This document shows, one piece after another, positions 34,423 through 42,036 of a DNA stretch of 64,000 nucleotides. The stretch is from JACVRW01 sp963808545 (lineage in GTDB: Bacteria > Actinomycetota > Thermoleophilia > Solirubrobacterales > Thermoleophilaceae). How positions within the stretch are numbered: position 1 is the stretch's first letter; each line of letters opens with the position of its first letter. Under the pieces are notes generated by a model. The model worked only from the letters and a program-made list of their open reading frames with translations, searched no databases and was not told the DNA's origin. Location of the stretch: positions 186,001 through 250,000 of the forward strand of contig CAWEGB010000007.1 in NCBI GenBank assembly GCA_963808545.1. The letters are read 5' to 3'. A program made the translations under genes and the position numbers.

Positions 34423-35424
34423 CTACCGGCTTTGAGGGAGCCCGTTCATTAGGCGTGTCTTGAGCTTTTCCTCGCAGAATGCGGCCTCCACGGCGGTCCT
34501 GGTGACTCCGGTCAGCGTGACGTCGTCCCATCCGAGCCGCTCCGAGCAGATCGCGTACTCGCCGCCGATCGAGGCGCCGAACCAGGGCGGGTCGTCGGAG
34601 CCGAGCGTCACCCGCACCCCGGCGGCCGCCAGCGCGGCCAGCGGGTGCTCCTCGTAGGACGGATAGAGGCCCAGCACGACGTTGCTGGTGGGACAGCACT
34701 CGAGCACGACACGCCGGGCGGCCAGCTCCTCAATCAGCGCCGGGTCCTCGATCGAGCGCACGCCGTGGCCGATGCGGGTGACCGGCAGCGCGAGGGCACC
34801 GCGCACGCTCTCCGGTCCCGCCCACTCGCCGGCGTGCACGCTGCAGCCGAGGCCCTCGGAGGCCACCAGCTCGAAGCACTCGGTGAAGCCGGCCGGAGGG
34901 AAGGCGGCCTCGTCGCCGGCGAGGTTGAAGCCCACCACGTAGGGATGGGACCGGCTCGCGGTGAGACGGGCGATGCGCAGGGCGCTCTCGGTGCCCAGGT
35001 TGCGCACCGCCGTGAGCAGGATCCGGGCCTCGATGCCGTGGTCGCGCCGGGCGTCGTCGATTCCCGCGGCGATGCCCGCGAGGTGGTCCTCGTCGCTGAG
35101 GCCGACCGCCGCCGCGTGGTCGGGCGAGACGATCAGCTCCACGTACACGGCGCCCTCGGCCGCGCAGCCCTCGAGGTACGCGCAGGTCACGTCGCGGTAG
35201 TCCTCGCGTGTGCGGATCGCCGCGGCGGCCACGTCGTAGGCGCGCAGGAAGTCGAGGAAGTCCGTGTAGGCGAAGCGATCGGGAGAGGCGAACAGGCCCT
35301 CCGGTACCGGAAGGCCGTTGCGCTCGGCGAGGCGCCGGATGAGGTCTGGGGGCGCCGTGCCCTCGAGGTGGACGTGGAGCTCGGCCTTGGGCACGGCAAC
35401 GGCCGCGGCGGACGGGTCGCTCAC
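34423..35424 (-). CDS. adenosine deaminase-family protein
   Basis: A 333-aa metal-dependent amidohydrolase. Zinc ligands are in AELHVHLEG and SVHAGEWAG; the latter also carries the catalytic Glu. GHGVRS and GSDDPPWFG complete the site. Members deaminate adenosine, adenine or aminodeoxyfutalosine. The position between deoA and the nucleoside importer favours adenosine, but the GSDDP motif is not decisive. The GTG start overlaps deoA's stop (GTGA). Confidence 0.9.
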   Translation of the reverse strand: MSDPSAAAVAVPKAELHVHLEGTAPPDLIRRLAERNGLPVPEGLFASPDRFAYTDFLDFLRAYDVAAAAIRTREDYRDVTCAYLEGCAAEGAVYVELIVSPDHAAAVGLSDEDHLAGIAAGIDDARRDHGIEARILLTAVRNLGTESALRIARLTASRSHPYVVGFNLAGDEAAFPPAGFTECFELVASEGLGCSVHAGEWAGPESVRGALALPVTRIGHGVRSIEDPALIEELAARRVVLECCPTSNVVLGLYPSYEEHPLAALAAAGVRVTLGSDDPPWFGASIGGEYAICSERLGWDDVTLTGVTRTAVEAAFCEEKLKTRLMNGLPQSR

Positions 35425-36740
35425 CGCAGCACCTCGAGCACCACCGGAGGCGTGGCGCGCGCCGCGCCGCCCACGCTGTAGGCCTCGGCCACCGCCGCGG
35501 CGGCGCGCTCGGCCGCCTCCCGGTCCGCGGCGTGCACCAAAGCGAGCGGGCGGCCGCCCTGACCCACCTGCTCACCGGTGGTCGCGACCTCGGTGAGACC
35601 GACGGCGTGGTCCACGGGATCGCTCTCCCGGGTGCGGCCGCCGCCCAGGGCCACCACGGCGAGGCCCACGGCCCGGACGTCCACGCCCGTCACGACGCCC
35701 GCCTCGGCCGGCCAGGACTCCAGGCTGACGGGTGCTCCGGGGAGATGGCGATCCGGGTGCTCGAGCAGATCGTCCGGTCCGCCCAGCTCGGCCACCATGG
35801 CCGCGAACCGTTCGGCCGCGGCGCCGCTGTCGAGAGCACGGGCGGCGGCCGCGCGCCCCTCCTCCTCCTCCGGCTCCACGCCCCCAAGGCGCAGCAGCTC
35901 GGCGCTCAGGGCCACGGTCACGTCCCGCAACCGCTCGTCGCGCGCCGCTCCGGTGAGGTGCTCGATGGATTCGCGCACCTCCACCGCGTTGCCGGCGCTG
36001 CGGCCGAGCACCCGGTCCATGTCGGTGAGCAGCGCCGAGGTGGGCAGGCCGTTGCCGCGTGCCACCTCGACGATGGACAGGGCGAGCTCCGAGGCCGCCG
36101 CTCGGCTGGGCAGAAAGGCCCCGGAGCCGACCTTCACGTCCATCACCAGCGCGCCCAGGCCCGCGGCCAGCTTCTTCGACAGGATCGAGGCGACGATCAG
36201 CGGTATCGACTCAACCGTCCCCGTGGCGTCGCGGATCGCGTAGAGACGCCGGTCGGCGGGCGCCAGCTCCCCGGTCTGACCGACGATGGCGCAGCCGGCC
36301 CGAGCCACGGCGCGCCGCAGGCGTCCCGGGTCCGGGGTAGTGGTGTAGCCGGGAATCGACTCCAGCTTGTCGAGCGTGCCCCCCGTGTGGCCGAGCCCCC
36401 GTCCCGAGATCATCGGCACGGCGCCCCCGCAGGCGGCCACCACCGGCGCGAGCAGCAGGCTGACCTTGTCGCCGACGCCCCCGGTGGAGTGCTTGTCGAG
36501 CACGGGGCCGGACAGACCAGCGCCGGACCAGTCGAGCACCTCGCCGGAACGCGTCATGGCTCCCGTGAGCGCCACGCGCTCCGCGGCGGTCATGCCGCGC
36601 AGCACGATCGCCATCGCCAGGGCGCCAACCTGGGCGTCGGTCACCGAGCCGTCGGTGATGCCGTCGACGAGGAAGCGGATCTGCTCCTCGGAGAGCTCGC
36701 CGCCGTCGCGCTTCAGGCGGATCAGCTCGGGCACGAGCAT
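35421..36740 (-). CDS. deoA: pyrimidine-nucleoside (thymidine) phosphorylase
   Basis: A 439-aa phosphorylase that releases thymine or uracil and (deoxy)ribose-1-phosphate. The signature region SGRGLGHTGGTLDKLESIPG and the phosphate site DKHSTGGVGDKVSL are intact, with SILSKKLAAGLGALVMDVK downstream. The C-terminal domain is present. The start at ATG 36740 lies four bases after the purine nucleoside phosphorylase stop. Its product feeds deoB and deoC at 22-24 kb. Confidence 0.95.
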   Translation of the reverse strand: MLVPELIRLKRDGGELSEEQIRFLVDGITDGSVTDAQVGALAMAIVLRGMTAAERVALTGAMTRSGEVLDWSGAGLSGPVLDKHSTGGVGDKVSLLLAPVVAACGGAVPMISGRGLGHTGGTLDKLESIPGYTTTPDPGRLRRAVARAGCAIVGQTGELAPADRRLYAIRDATGTVESIPLIVASILSKKLAAGLGALVMDVKVGSGAFLPSRAAASELALSIVEVARGNGLPTSALLTDMDRVLGRSAGNAVEVRESIEHLTGAARDERLRDVTVALSAELLRLGGVEPEEEEGRAAAARALDSGAAAERFAAMVAELGGPDDLLEHPDRHLPGAPVSLESWPAEAGVVTGVDVRAVGLAVVALGGGRTRESDPVDHAVGLTEVATTGEQVGQGGRPLALVHAADREAAERAAAAVAEAYSVGGAARATPPVVLEVLR

Positions 36741-36744
36741 CAGG

Positions 36745-37557
36745 TCAGCCGCCCTGGCGCTCGACGAAGCGCACCAGCAGCGGCGCCAGGTCCTCGGCCG
36801 CCCGCTGCGCATCGGCGAGCGTCTGCTCGTGGCTCAGCGTCTGGTCGCCCAGGCCCTCGGCCAGGTTGGTGATGGCGGAGATCGCGGCCACACGCAGCCC
36901 GCAGTGCCGGGCCACCACGGTCTCGTGGACGGTGGACATGCCGACGGCGTCCGCGCCCAGGCGCCCGAACGCCCGGATCTCCGCCGGCGTCTCGAAGCTC
37001 GGCCCGGCCACCGCCAGATAGACGCCCTCGGCCAGCTCGATCCCGAGCTGCGCGGCCGCCTCGCGCAGCTCGGCCCGCAGCCGCGGGTCGTAGGCGTCGC
37101 GAAGGCTGGGAAAGCGCGGCCCGAGCTCCTCGTCGTTGGGCCCGGTGAGGATGCTGGTGCCGGCGAGGTTGATGTGGTCGGAGATCAGCATCAGCCGGCC
37201 CGGGCCGACCGAGGCGTCGAGCGATCCCGCCGCGTTGGTGAGCACCAGGATCTCCGCGCCGGCCGCCCGCAACGCGCGCACCGGCACGCGCAGCTCGTCG
37301 CGGTCACCGCCCTCGTAGAGGTGGGCCCGGCCCTGCAGCAGCGCCACCGGGACGCCTCCGATGTGTCCCATCACCGCCCGTCCGGCGTGGCCCTCCACCG
37401 CGGGCCGCGGAAAGCCCGGCAGCTCGCCGTAGTCGATCGCGACTGGCTCGCTCACCGACTCGGCCACGCCGCCGAGGCCCGACCCGAGCACCACGCCCAC
37501 GCGCGGGCGCAGGCCCGAGCGCTCCTCCATCACCCGCGCGGACTCGCGCCAGCTCAC
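36745..37557 (-). CDS. purine nucleoside phosphorylase (trimeric type)
   Basis: A 270-aa PNP of the class that cleaves inosine and guanosine. It has VGVVLGSGLGGV, GHAGRAVMG, QGRAHLYEG and LTNAAGSLD, plus the late GMSTVHETVVARHCGL and AISAITNLAEGL. The start is GTG 37557 overlapping the CYTH-cytidine deaminase stop (GTGA); longer frames run into that gene. It generates hypoxanthine and guanine, which the hpt and guaD products can use. Confidence 0.93.
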   Translation of the reverse strand: MSWRESARVMEERSGLRPRVGVVLGSGLGGVAESVSEPVAIDYGELPGFPRPAVEGHAGRAVMGHIGGVPVALLQGRAHLYEGGDRDELRVPVRALRAAGAEILVLTNAAGSLDASVGPGRLMLISDHINLAGTSILTGPNDEELGPRFPSLRDAYDPRLRAELREAAAQLGIELAEGVYLAVAGPSFETPAEIRAFGRLGADAVGMSTVHETVVARHCGLRVAAISAITNLAEGLGDQTLSHEQTLADAQRAAEDLAPLLVRFVERQGG

Positions 37558-38459
37558 GGCGCTTCGAGCTCGAACGCCAGCGGCAGCAGCTCGGCCAGCG
37601 TGCTCGTCCGGGACACCCTGCCGGGGCGCCCGAGGTGTACCGGCGTATCGGGGCGGCCGAACTCGAGCAGGCGCTGGCGGCAACCGCCACACGGTGGGCA
37701 CAGGTCCACCGTCTCGGCCACCACCGCCACCGCCACGATCTCCCGCTGGCCGGCGGTCACGAGCGCGCCGATGGCCGACGCCTCAGCGCACTGGCCCTGC
37801 GGGTAGGCGGCGTTCTCGACGTTCACGCCGGTGTGGACGGTGCCGCCAGGCGCCAGCAGCGCGGCGCCCACCTTGAAGCGCGAGTACGGAGCATGGGCGT
37901 TGGGCATGGCCTCCGCGGCGGCGCGCAGCAGGAGCTCGGGAGCCTCGAGCAGCAGATCCGCATAGCCCGCGGCCACGAGCCCGGCGTCGCCGATACCCAT
38001 CTCCCCGCGCAGGCGCACCACCTGGTCGTGCTCGGCGGTCAGGTCGGACTCCGGCGGCGCGACGGCCTCGAGCTCCACGAACTCGCCCAGGCCGTCGACC
38101 CGGTCGAGATGGATGCGAACGCCCTCCCACAGGAGCAGCCGGCGCCGCTTGTCCACGGTCACCAGCTCGCCGTAGGCCTCGCCGAGCGCCGCCCGCAGTC
38201 CCTCCGCGTCTCCGGCGTCCACACGGCGGTACGCACTCTCGCGGGCCTCGCTCGACACCGCCCGCCGGTACTGGATGAGCTCGGAGGGACCGGGCTCCTG
38301 CTCACGCAGCTTCAGGCGTCCGCGCGCGCGTGCGAAGTAGGTGTCGCGCTGGCGGATCTCGCCCCGATCCTCGGCGCCGGCGGCCAGCGCCGCCTCGAGA
38401 GTGCGCCCGGGATCCGCGTCACGGGCCTTGATCTCGATGTTGCGCCGGGGGGCGGACAA
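37554..38459 (-). CDS. CYTH domain fused to cytidine deaminase
   Basis: One uninterrupted frame holds two domains. Residues about 5-160 are a CYTH/class IV adenylate cyclase-like domain: RRNIEIKARD at the start, RDTYFARARGRLKLRE, then HLDRVDGLGEFVELEAV. Residues about 175-301 are a complete cytidine deaminase: HAPYSRFKVGAALL, the catalytic QCAEASAIG and the zinc motif PPCGGCRQR. I prefer TTG 38459 (301 aa), which avoids overlap with the divergent upp gene; GTG 38492 would add 11 residues and overlap it. CYTH proteins bind triphosphates or polyphosphate. The deaminase half fits the operon; the CYTH role is unknown. Confidence 0.88.
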   Translation of the reverse strand: MSAPRRNIEIKARDADPGRTLEAALAAGAEDRGEIRQRDTYFARARGRLKLREQEPGPSELIQYRRAVSSEARESAYRRVDAGDAEGLRAALGEAYGELVTVDKRRRLLLWEGVRIHLDRVDGLGEFVELEAVAPPESDLTAEHDQVVRLRGEMGIGDAGLVAAGYADLLLEAPELLLRAAAEAMPNAHAPYSRFKVGAALLAPGGTVHTGVNVENAAYPQGQCAEASAIGALVTAGQREIVAVAVVAETVDLCPPCGGCRQRLLEFGRPDTPVHLGRPGRVSRTSTLAELLPLAFELEAP

Positions 38460-38485
38460 GGCGGCGCCGAGGCTATCGTCGCGCC

Positions 38486-39115
38486 ATGCCACAGCGTCTC
38501 GTCGTGGTCGAGCATCCGGTGCTCGCCGACCGAATCGCCGTTCTCCGCGACCGCTCGACCGGCCACGGTGACTTCCGCCAGGCCCTGTTCGAGGCCTCGG
38601 CGATCCTCGCGGTGGAGGCGGCCCGAGAGCTGCCCGTGCACGAGGTGGAGGTCGAGACCCCCCTCGAGCCGACCACCGGCCATCGCCTGCCGAGTGAGAT
38701 CGCCGTCGTGCCCGTGCTGCGCGCCGGGCTGGGCATGGTGGACGCCTTCCTGCGCCTCCTGCCCGATGCGCGCGTGGGCCATCTCGGGCTCTACCGGGAC
38801 GAGGAGACCCTCGAGCCGTTCGAGTACTACGAGCGCCTGCCGCCCCGGCTCGACGAGGCCTACGTGTTCGTGGTCGACCCCATGCTCGCCACCGGCGGGA
38901 GCGCGGTGCACGCGCTGAAGCGCCTCAAGGCCAAGGGCGCGAAGCGGCTCACGCTCGTGTGTCTCGTGGTGGCCCCCGAGGGCCTGTTGGCGGTGGAGCA
39001 GCACCACCCCGACGTGCCCGTCTGGGCGGCGGCCCTGGACCGCGAGCTCGACGAGAACGCCTACATCCGGCCCGGCCTGGGCGACGCCGGCGACCGGGTG
39101 TTCGGCACCGACTGA
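38486..39115 (+). CDS. upp: uracil phosphoribosyltransferase
   Basis: A 209-aa enzyme that salvages uracil to UMP. Substrate motifs are VPVLRAGLGMVDAFL, the PRPP loop VVDPMLATGGSA and the uracil-binding end ENAYIRPGLGDAGDRVFGT. Length matches the family. It diverges from the long minus-strand nucleoside operon, sharing a promoter region of about 26 bp or less, so joint control is likely. It would use uracil released by the deoA product. Confidence 0.96.
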   Translation: MPQRLVVVEHPVLADRIAVLRDRSTGHGDFRQALFEASAILAVEAARELPVHEVEVETPLEPTTGHRLPSEIAVVPVLRAGLGMVDAFLRLLPDARVGHLGLYRDEETLEPFEYYERLPPRLDEAYVFVVDPMLATGGSAVHALKRLKAKGAKRLTLVCLVVAPEGLLAVEQHHPDVPVWAAALDRELDENAYIRPGLGDAGDRVFGTD

Positions 39116-39130
39116 GGCCGGCGGGCGCGC

Positions 39131-39748
39131 TCAGGCTGTCGGACGCGGGGCGAGTGCCGTTCTCGACATCGTGGGGTACGTGGCGCGGTAGCCGCGACGG
39201 CGGGCGATCGGCGCGAGCGCGCTGAATAGGACGCGTTGAACAGCAAGCGGGGGTTTGCGAAACACCGCCACGTCGGAGAACTCGGTAGCGAAGAGCGCCA
39301 GTTGGAGTGGGTGCGGCATCCCGCGCTTGTTCACGTGTCCTTCGCGGGCGAGGCCGAACAGCGTTTCCACCATGTGGAGGAACCGCTCACCCGGTGTGAT
39401 CTCCACCCGCACGATCGCGTCCACGTCTCCCTCGTTCCACCAGTCGTGCCAGACGCCCGGCTCGATCACCGCCCGCTGACCGGCGTGCAGAACCGACTTT
39501 TGACCGTCGCGCAGGACCGTCAGCTCGCCCTCCTGCACGCTGAAGCTCTCGAGCAGCGCCGGATGCATGTGCTCACCCACCACCCGCGCACCGGGCAACG
39601 CGGTCAAGTCCGCGACCGCACGGCCCTCATCGTTCAACCACGGCAGTTCAACGATGACGCCGCGCTCCAAAGTCACCGGATTGGTCAAGACCTCGCCCAG
39701 CTCGATCGGACGGGTATCCGGTGGGGCCCCTGGATCGGGATGCGACAT
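39131..39748 (-). CDS. cupin-domain protein, paralogue A
   Basis: A 205-aa cupin. Motif 1 is EHMHPALLESFSVQEGELTV and motif 2 EPGVWHDWWNEG. A helical C-terminal region with HPLQLALFATEFSDV and PPLAVQRVLFSALAPIARR resembles the cupin gene at 40977. It follows the methyltransferase by four bases on the same strand, so it belongs to the TetR-methyltransferase-cupin operon. Function unknown; the shared C-terminal region suggests a subfamily with its own role. Confidence 0.82.
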   Translation of the reverse strand: MSHPDPGAPPDTRPIELGEVLTNPVTLERGVIVELPWLNDEGRAVADLTALPGARVVGEHMHPALLESFSVQEGELTVLRDGQKSVLHAGQRAVIEPGVWHDWWNEGDVDAIVRVEITPGERFLHMVETLFGLAREGHVNKRGMPHPLQLALFATEFSDVAVFRKPPLAVQRVLFSALAPIARRRGYRATYPTMSRTALAPRPTA

Positions 39749-39752
39749 CTGC

Positions 39753-40349
39753 TCACGCTACACCCGTGTGGCCGCCTCCCGCTACACATACACGGCGGGC
39801 GCGGAAACGGAAGGCATCGCGCCCCGCCGCGACGGTCACGTCCTCGAAGCCGGCGGCGATCAGGCGCGCGGGCAGGCCTTCGGGATCGATCACCACCCGC
39901 GTGTCCCCGACGTGGAGCAGGGCGAAGCCGACGCCGCGGCCGGTGCTGTCGGTGCCCAAGAACGGCGCGCCCGGCGCCAGCACCCGGCATGTCTCGGCGA
40001 AGAGACGGTCCTGGGCCGTGGGCGACGGCACGTGGTGGAGCATGGTGAAGCAGGCCGCCGCGCTGAAGCGGCCGTCCTCGAAGGGCATCGTCGTCCCGTC
40101 GCCGTCCACCACCTCCACCCGCCCGGCGAAGCGCTCGCGCAGCGCGCCCGCCAGCAGCGGGTCGATCTCGAGGGCCGTGAGCCGCTCCGCGCGGCCGGCC
40201 AGGACCTCGGTCGCGGGCCCGAAGCCCGGACCGATCTCCAGCACGTCCCTGCCGAGCTCCACCCCGTCGATGGCCGGCGGCACGAGATCCTCGCGCACGT
40301 GGCGCTTCCAGGCATCGCGGTTGCAGTACCAGTGATGAAGCCGGTTCAT
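39753..40349 (-). CDS. class I SAM-dependent methyltransferase
   Basis: A 198-aa methyltransferase. SAM motif I is DVLEIGPGFGPATEVL, motif II LTALEIDP, then VVDGDGTTMPFEDGRF and the post-motif AACFTMLHHVP. This is the UbiE/type-11 pattern acting on a small molecule. The start MNRLHHWYCN overlaps the TetR stop by one base (TGATG). The substrate is unknown, but co-transcription with TetR and cupins suggests a small stress- or substrate-induced set. Confidence 0.9.
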   Translation of the reverse strand: MNRLHHWYCNRDAWKRHVREDLVPPAIDGVELGRDVLEIGPGFGPATEVLAGRAERLTALEIDPLLAGALRERFAGRVEVVDGDGTTMPFEDGRFSAAACFTMLHHVPSPTAQDRLFAETCRVLAPGAPFLGTDSTGRGVGFALLHVGDTRVVIDPEGLPARLIAAGFEDVTVAAGRDAFRFRARRVCVAGGGHTGVA

Positions 40350-40939
40350 CAGGCTGTCAGCACACCCGCCCAAGCGCGCGTCATGGCATCCAGTATCGCG
40401 GCGCGCGACTGCCTGCCGACGTCGAGCCACCACAGAACGACCGCGGCCATGCCCATGCTCATCAGCTCGGCCAGCGGCTCGAGCTCGCGCGGAGGCAGCG
40501 GCTCTTCCCGCAGCTCGCGGATGGTGGCCACGAGCACAGCCCGGGCACGCGCGTGCACCTCGACGCGGAAGGCGTGCACGTCGTCGTCGCCCCCCGAGTC
40601 GCGGAACAGCATCCGCCAGGCGTACGCGTGGCGCTCCACGTAGTCGAGCCAGACGTCCAGCACCACCCTGACCCGCTCCTCCATCGTGCCCTCCGCCGGG
40701 ATCAGCGCCGGGAAGGTCGCCAGGTCGTCGCGATGGCGCGCCAGCAGCGCGAGGTAGAGCGCCTTCTTGGAGTCGAAGTGGCGGTACAGGATCGGCTTCG
40801 TCACCCCGGCCGCCGCCGCCACCTCGTCCAGCCGGGTGCCGTCGTAGCCCCGCTCGCCGAACTGCCGCCCGGCCGCCTCGACGATGAGCGCCCGGCGCTC
40901 GGCGCGGGGCAGTCGCCTGCGCTGCTCCATCGTGGCCAT
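40349..40939 (-). CDS. TetR-family transcriptional regulator
   Basis: A 196-aa regulator. The HTH region reads AERRALIVEAAGRQFGERGY, DEVAAAAGVTKPILYRHFDSK, a canonical TetR recognition helix. The C-terminal ligand domain is helical and not assignable. Start ATG 40939, or the second in-frame ATG six bases on. A palindrome at 40943-40962 lies directly before the start and between the divergent cupin gene, so autoregulation plus control of both directions is likely. Confidence 0.93.
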   Translation of the reverse strand: MATMEQRRRLPRAERRALIVEAAGRQFGERGYDGTRLDEVAAAAGVTKPILYRHFDSKKALYLALLARHRDDLATFPALIPAEGTMEERVRVVLDVWLDYVERHAYAWRMLFRDSGGDDDVHAFRVEVHARARAVLVATIRELREEPLPPRELEPLAELMSMGMAAVVLWWLDVGRQSRAAILDAMTRAWAGVLTA

Positions 40940-40942
40940 TTT

Positions 40943-40962
40943 GTTACTGTAGGGTAACTTAC
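40943..40962. promoter_or_regulatory. TetR-type operator candidate
   Basis: GTTAC (40943-40947) and GTAAC (40954-40958) form an inverted repeat with a 6-base spacer, and GTAACTTAC (40954-40962) forms a second overlapping palindrome. The site lies 4 bases from the TetR start and covers a minus-strand TACAGT -10-like box (40946-40951) and a plus-strand TAACTT (40955-40960). Confidence 0.6.
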
Positions 40963-40976
40963 GGACAGGAGGCCAA

Positions 40977-41486
40977 ATGAGCGAAGTCACCGCCACCCGC
41001 GTTCACGATCCGATACACCGGTCGTCCTACTCGTTTCGCCGCGAGGGCGAGACGCTCTGGGTGAGCTGCTGGATGGAGGCGGGCGCGCACCTGCCCGAGC
41101 ACTTCCATCCCACTCTCGTGGAGCGCTGGGAGGTCCTCGAGGGCTCAGCCGAACTGAAGCTCGACGGAGTCTGGCGCGATCTCACCCCGGCGGACGGGCC
41201 CGTGCTCGTGTCGCCCGGCGCGCGGCACGAGCTGCGCAACACGAGCGGGCGCGAAGTCAAGCTCCAGACGGAGGTCACACCCGCCGGAGGCCTCGAGGAG
41301 TTCCTCACCGAGAGCGCCTGGGCGGCCCGCGAGGGCCTCTACAACGCCCGCAACCTTCCGACGAGCATGCGCGGGGCGCGGTGGCTGGTCGAGTTCGCCC
41401 AGCGGTTCGGCCACGAGACCGTGATGACCTCGCCGCCGCCCGCGGTGCAGCGCGTGCTGCTCCCGGTGGCGGCGCGTCTGCTCTAG
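40977..41486 (+). CDS. cupin-domain protein, paralogue B
   Basis: A 169-aa cupin with motif 1 LPEHFHPTLVERWEVLEG and motif 2 SPGARHELRNTSG, then a helical tail ending PPPAVQRVLLPVAARLL. That tail matches paralogue A at 39131 (PPLAVQRVL), so the two genes probably arose by duplication. A near-perfect AGGAGG at 40967-40972 precedes ATG 40977. It diverges from TetR across the palindrome and is the likeliest target of that regulator. Confidence 0.85.
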   Translation: MSEVTATRVHDPIHRSSYSFRREGETLWVSCWMEAGAHLPEHFHPTLVERWEVLEGSAELKLDGVWRDLTPADGPVLVSPGARHELRNTSGREVKLQTEVTPAGGLEEFLTESAWAAREGLYNARNLPTSMRGARWLVEFAQRFGHETVMTSPPPAVQRVLLPVAARLL

Positions 41487-42036
41487 CGGGCCCGGCCGAC
41501 CGACCCTAGGATGGCGGACAGCACCGCCGAGTAGTCCTCGTTGCCACGACCGGCGTGCTCGGCCTCCTCGAGCCAGGCCAGAGCCGCGCGAGCCAGCCGC
41601 GGATCGAGTCCCGACTGCGTCGCGGCCGCCACCACCAGCTCCGCGTCCTTGCGGGCCAGCGCAAGCGAGAAGCGCCGGCGGGCGAGTCGAGCAGCCCCAC
41701 CGACGAGGGAAGGACGCTGCGCAGCCGCTCCACGGCGTCCGGCCCGACCGTGGACATCTCTATGAGCGTCGCGTCGCGGGCCAGGCCTTCGGTCAGCCCG
41801 GCTTCGCCCTCCACGACCGCCGACAGGGCCGCCGGATCGGCCAGCATCGTGACGGCGAGCTCAGCCCCGCGGGCCGCGTCGGCCGGGGAGGCTGCCGCGG
41901 CGGCGCCTGCCTCGACCAGCGGGCGGGCGCGCTCTGCCGTTCGGTTGTAGACGGTCAGCTCGTGCCCGGAGGCGAGCAGCCGCGCCGCCATGCGGCCGCC
42001 CATGTCGCCGAGCCCGACGAATGCGATCGCGGTCAT
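41483..42036 (-). pseudogene. 3-hydroxyisobutyrate dehydrogenase-like gene with internal deletion
   Basis: The N-terminal Rossmann part is intact: IAFVGLGDMGGRMAARLL, then VYNRTAERARPL and IEMSTVGPD, up to SSVGLLDSPAG near 41690. After that the frame is nonsense. The next frame restores the C-terminal end of the same family, FSLALARKDAELVVAAATQ followed by GRGNEDYSAVLSAIL, stopping at 41483. About 100 residues between DAPVSGG-type and FSLALARKD-type motifs, including the catalytic Lys, are missing. A deletion plus frame change is the simplest reading; an assembly error would look alike. The start overlaps the lysyl-oxidase-like stop (ATGA). Confidence 0.78.
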
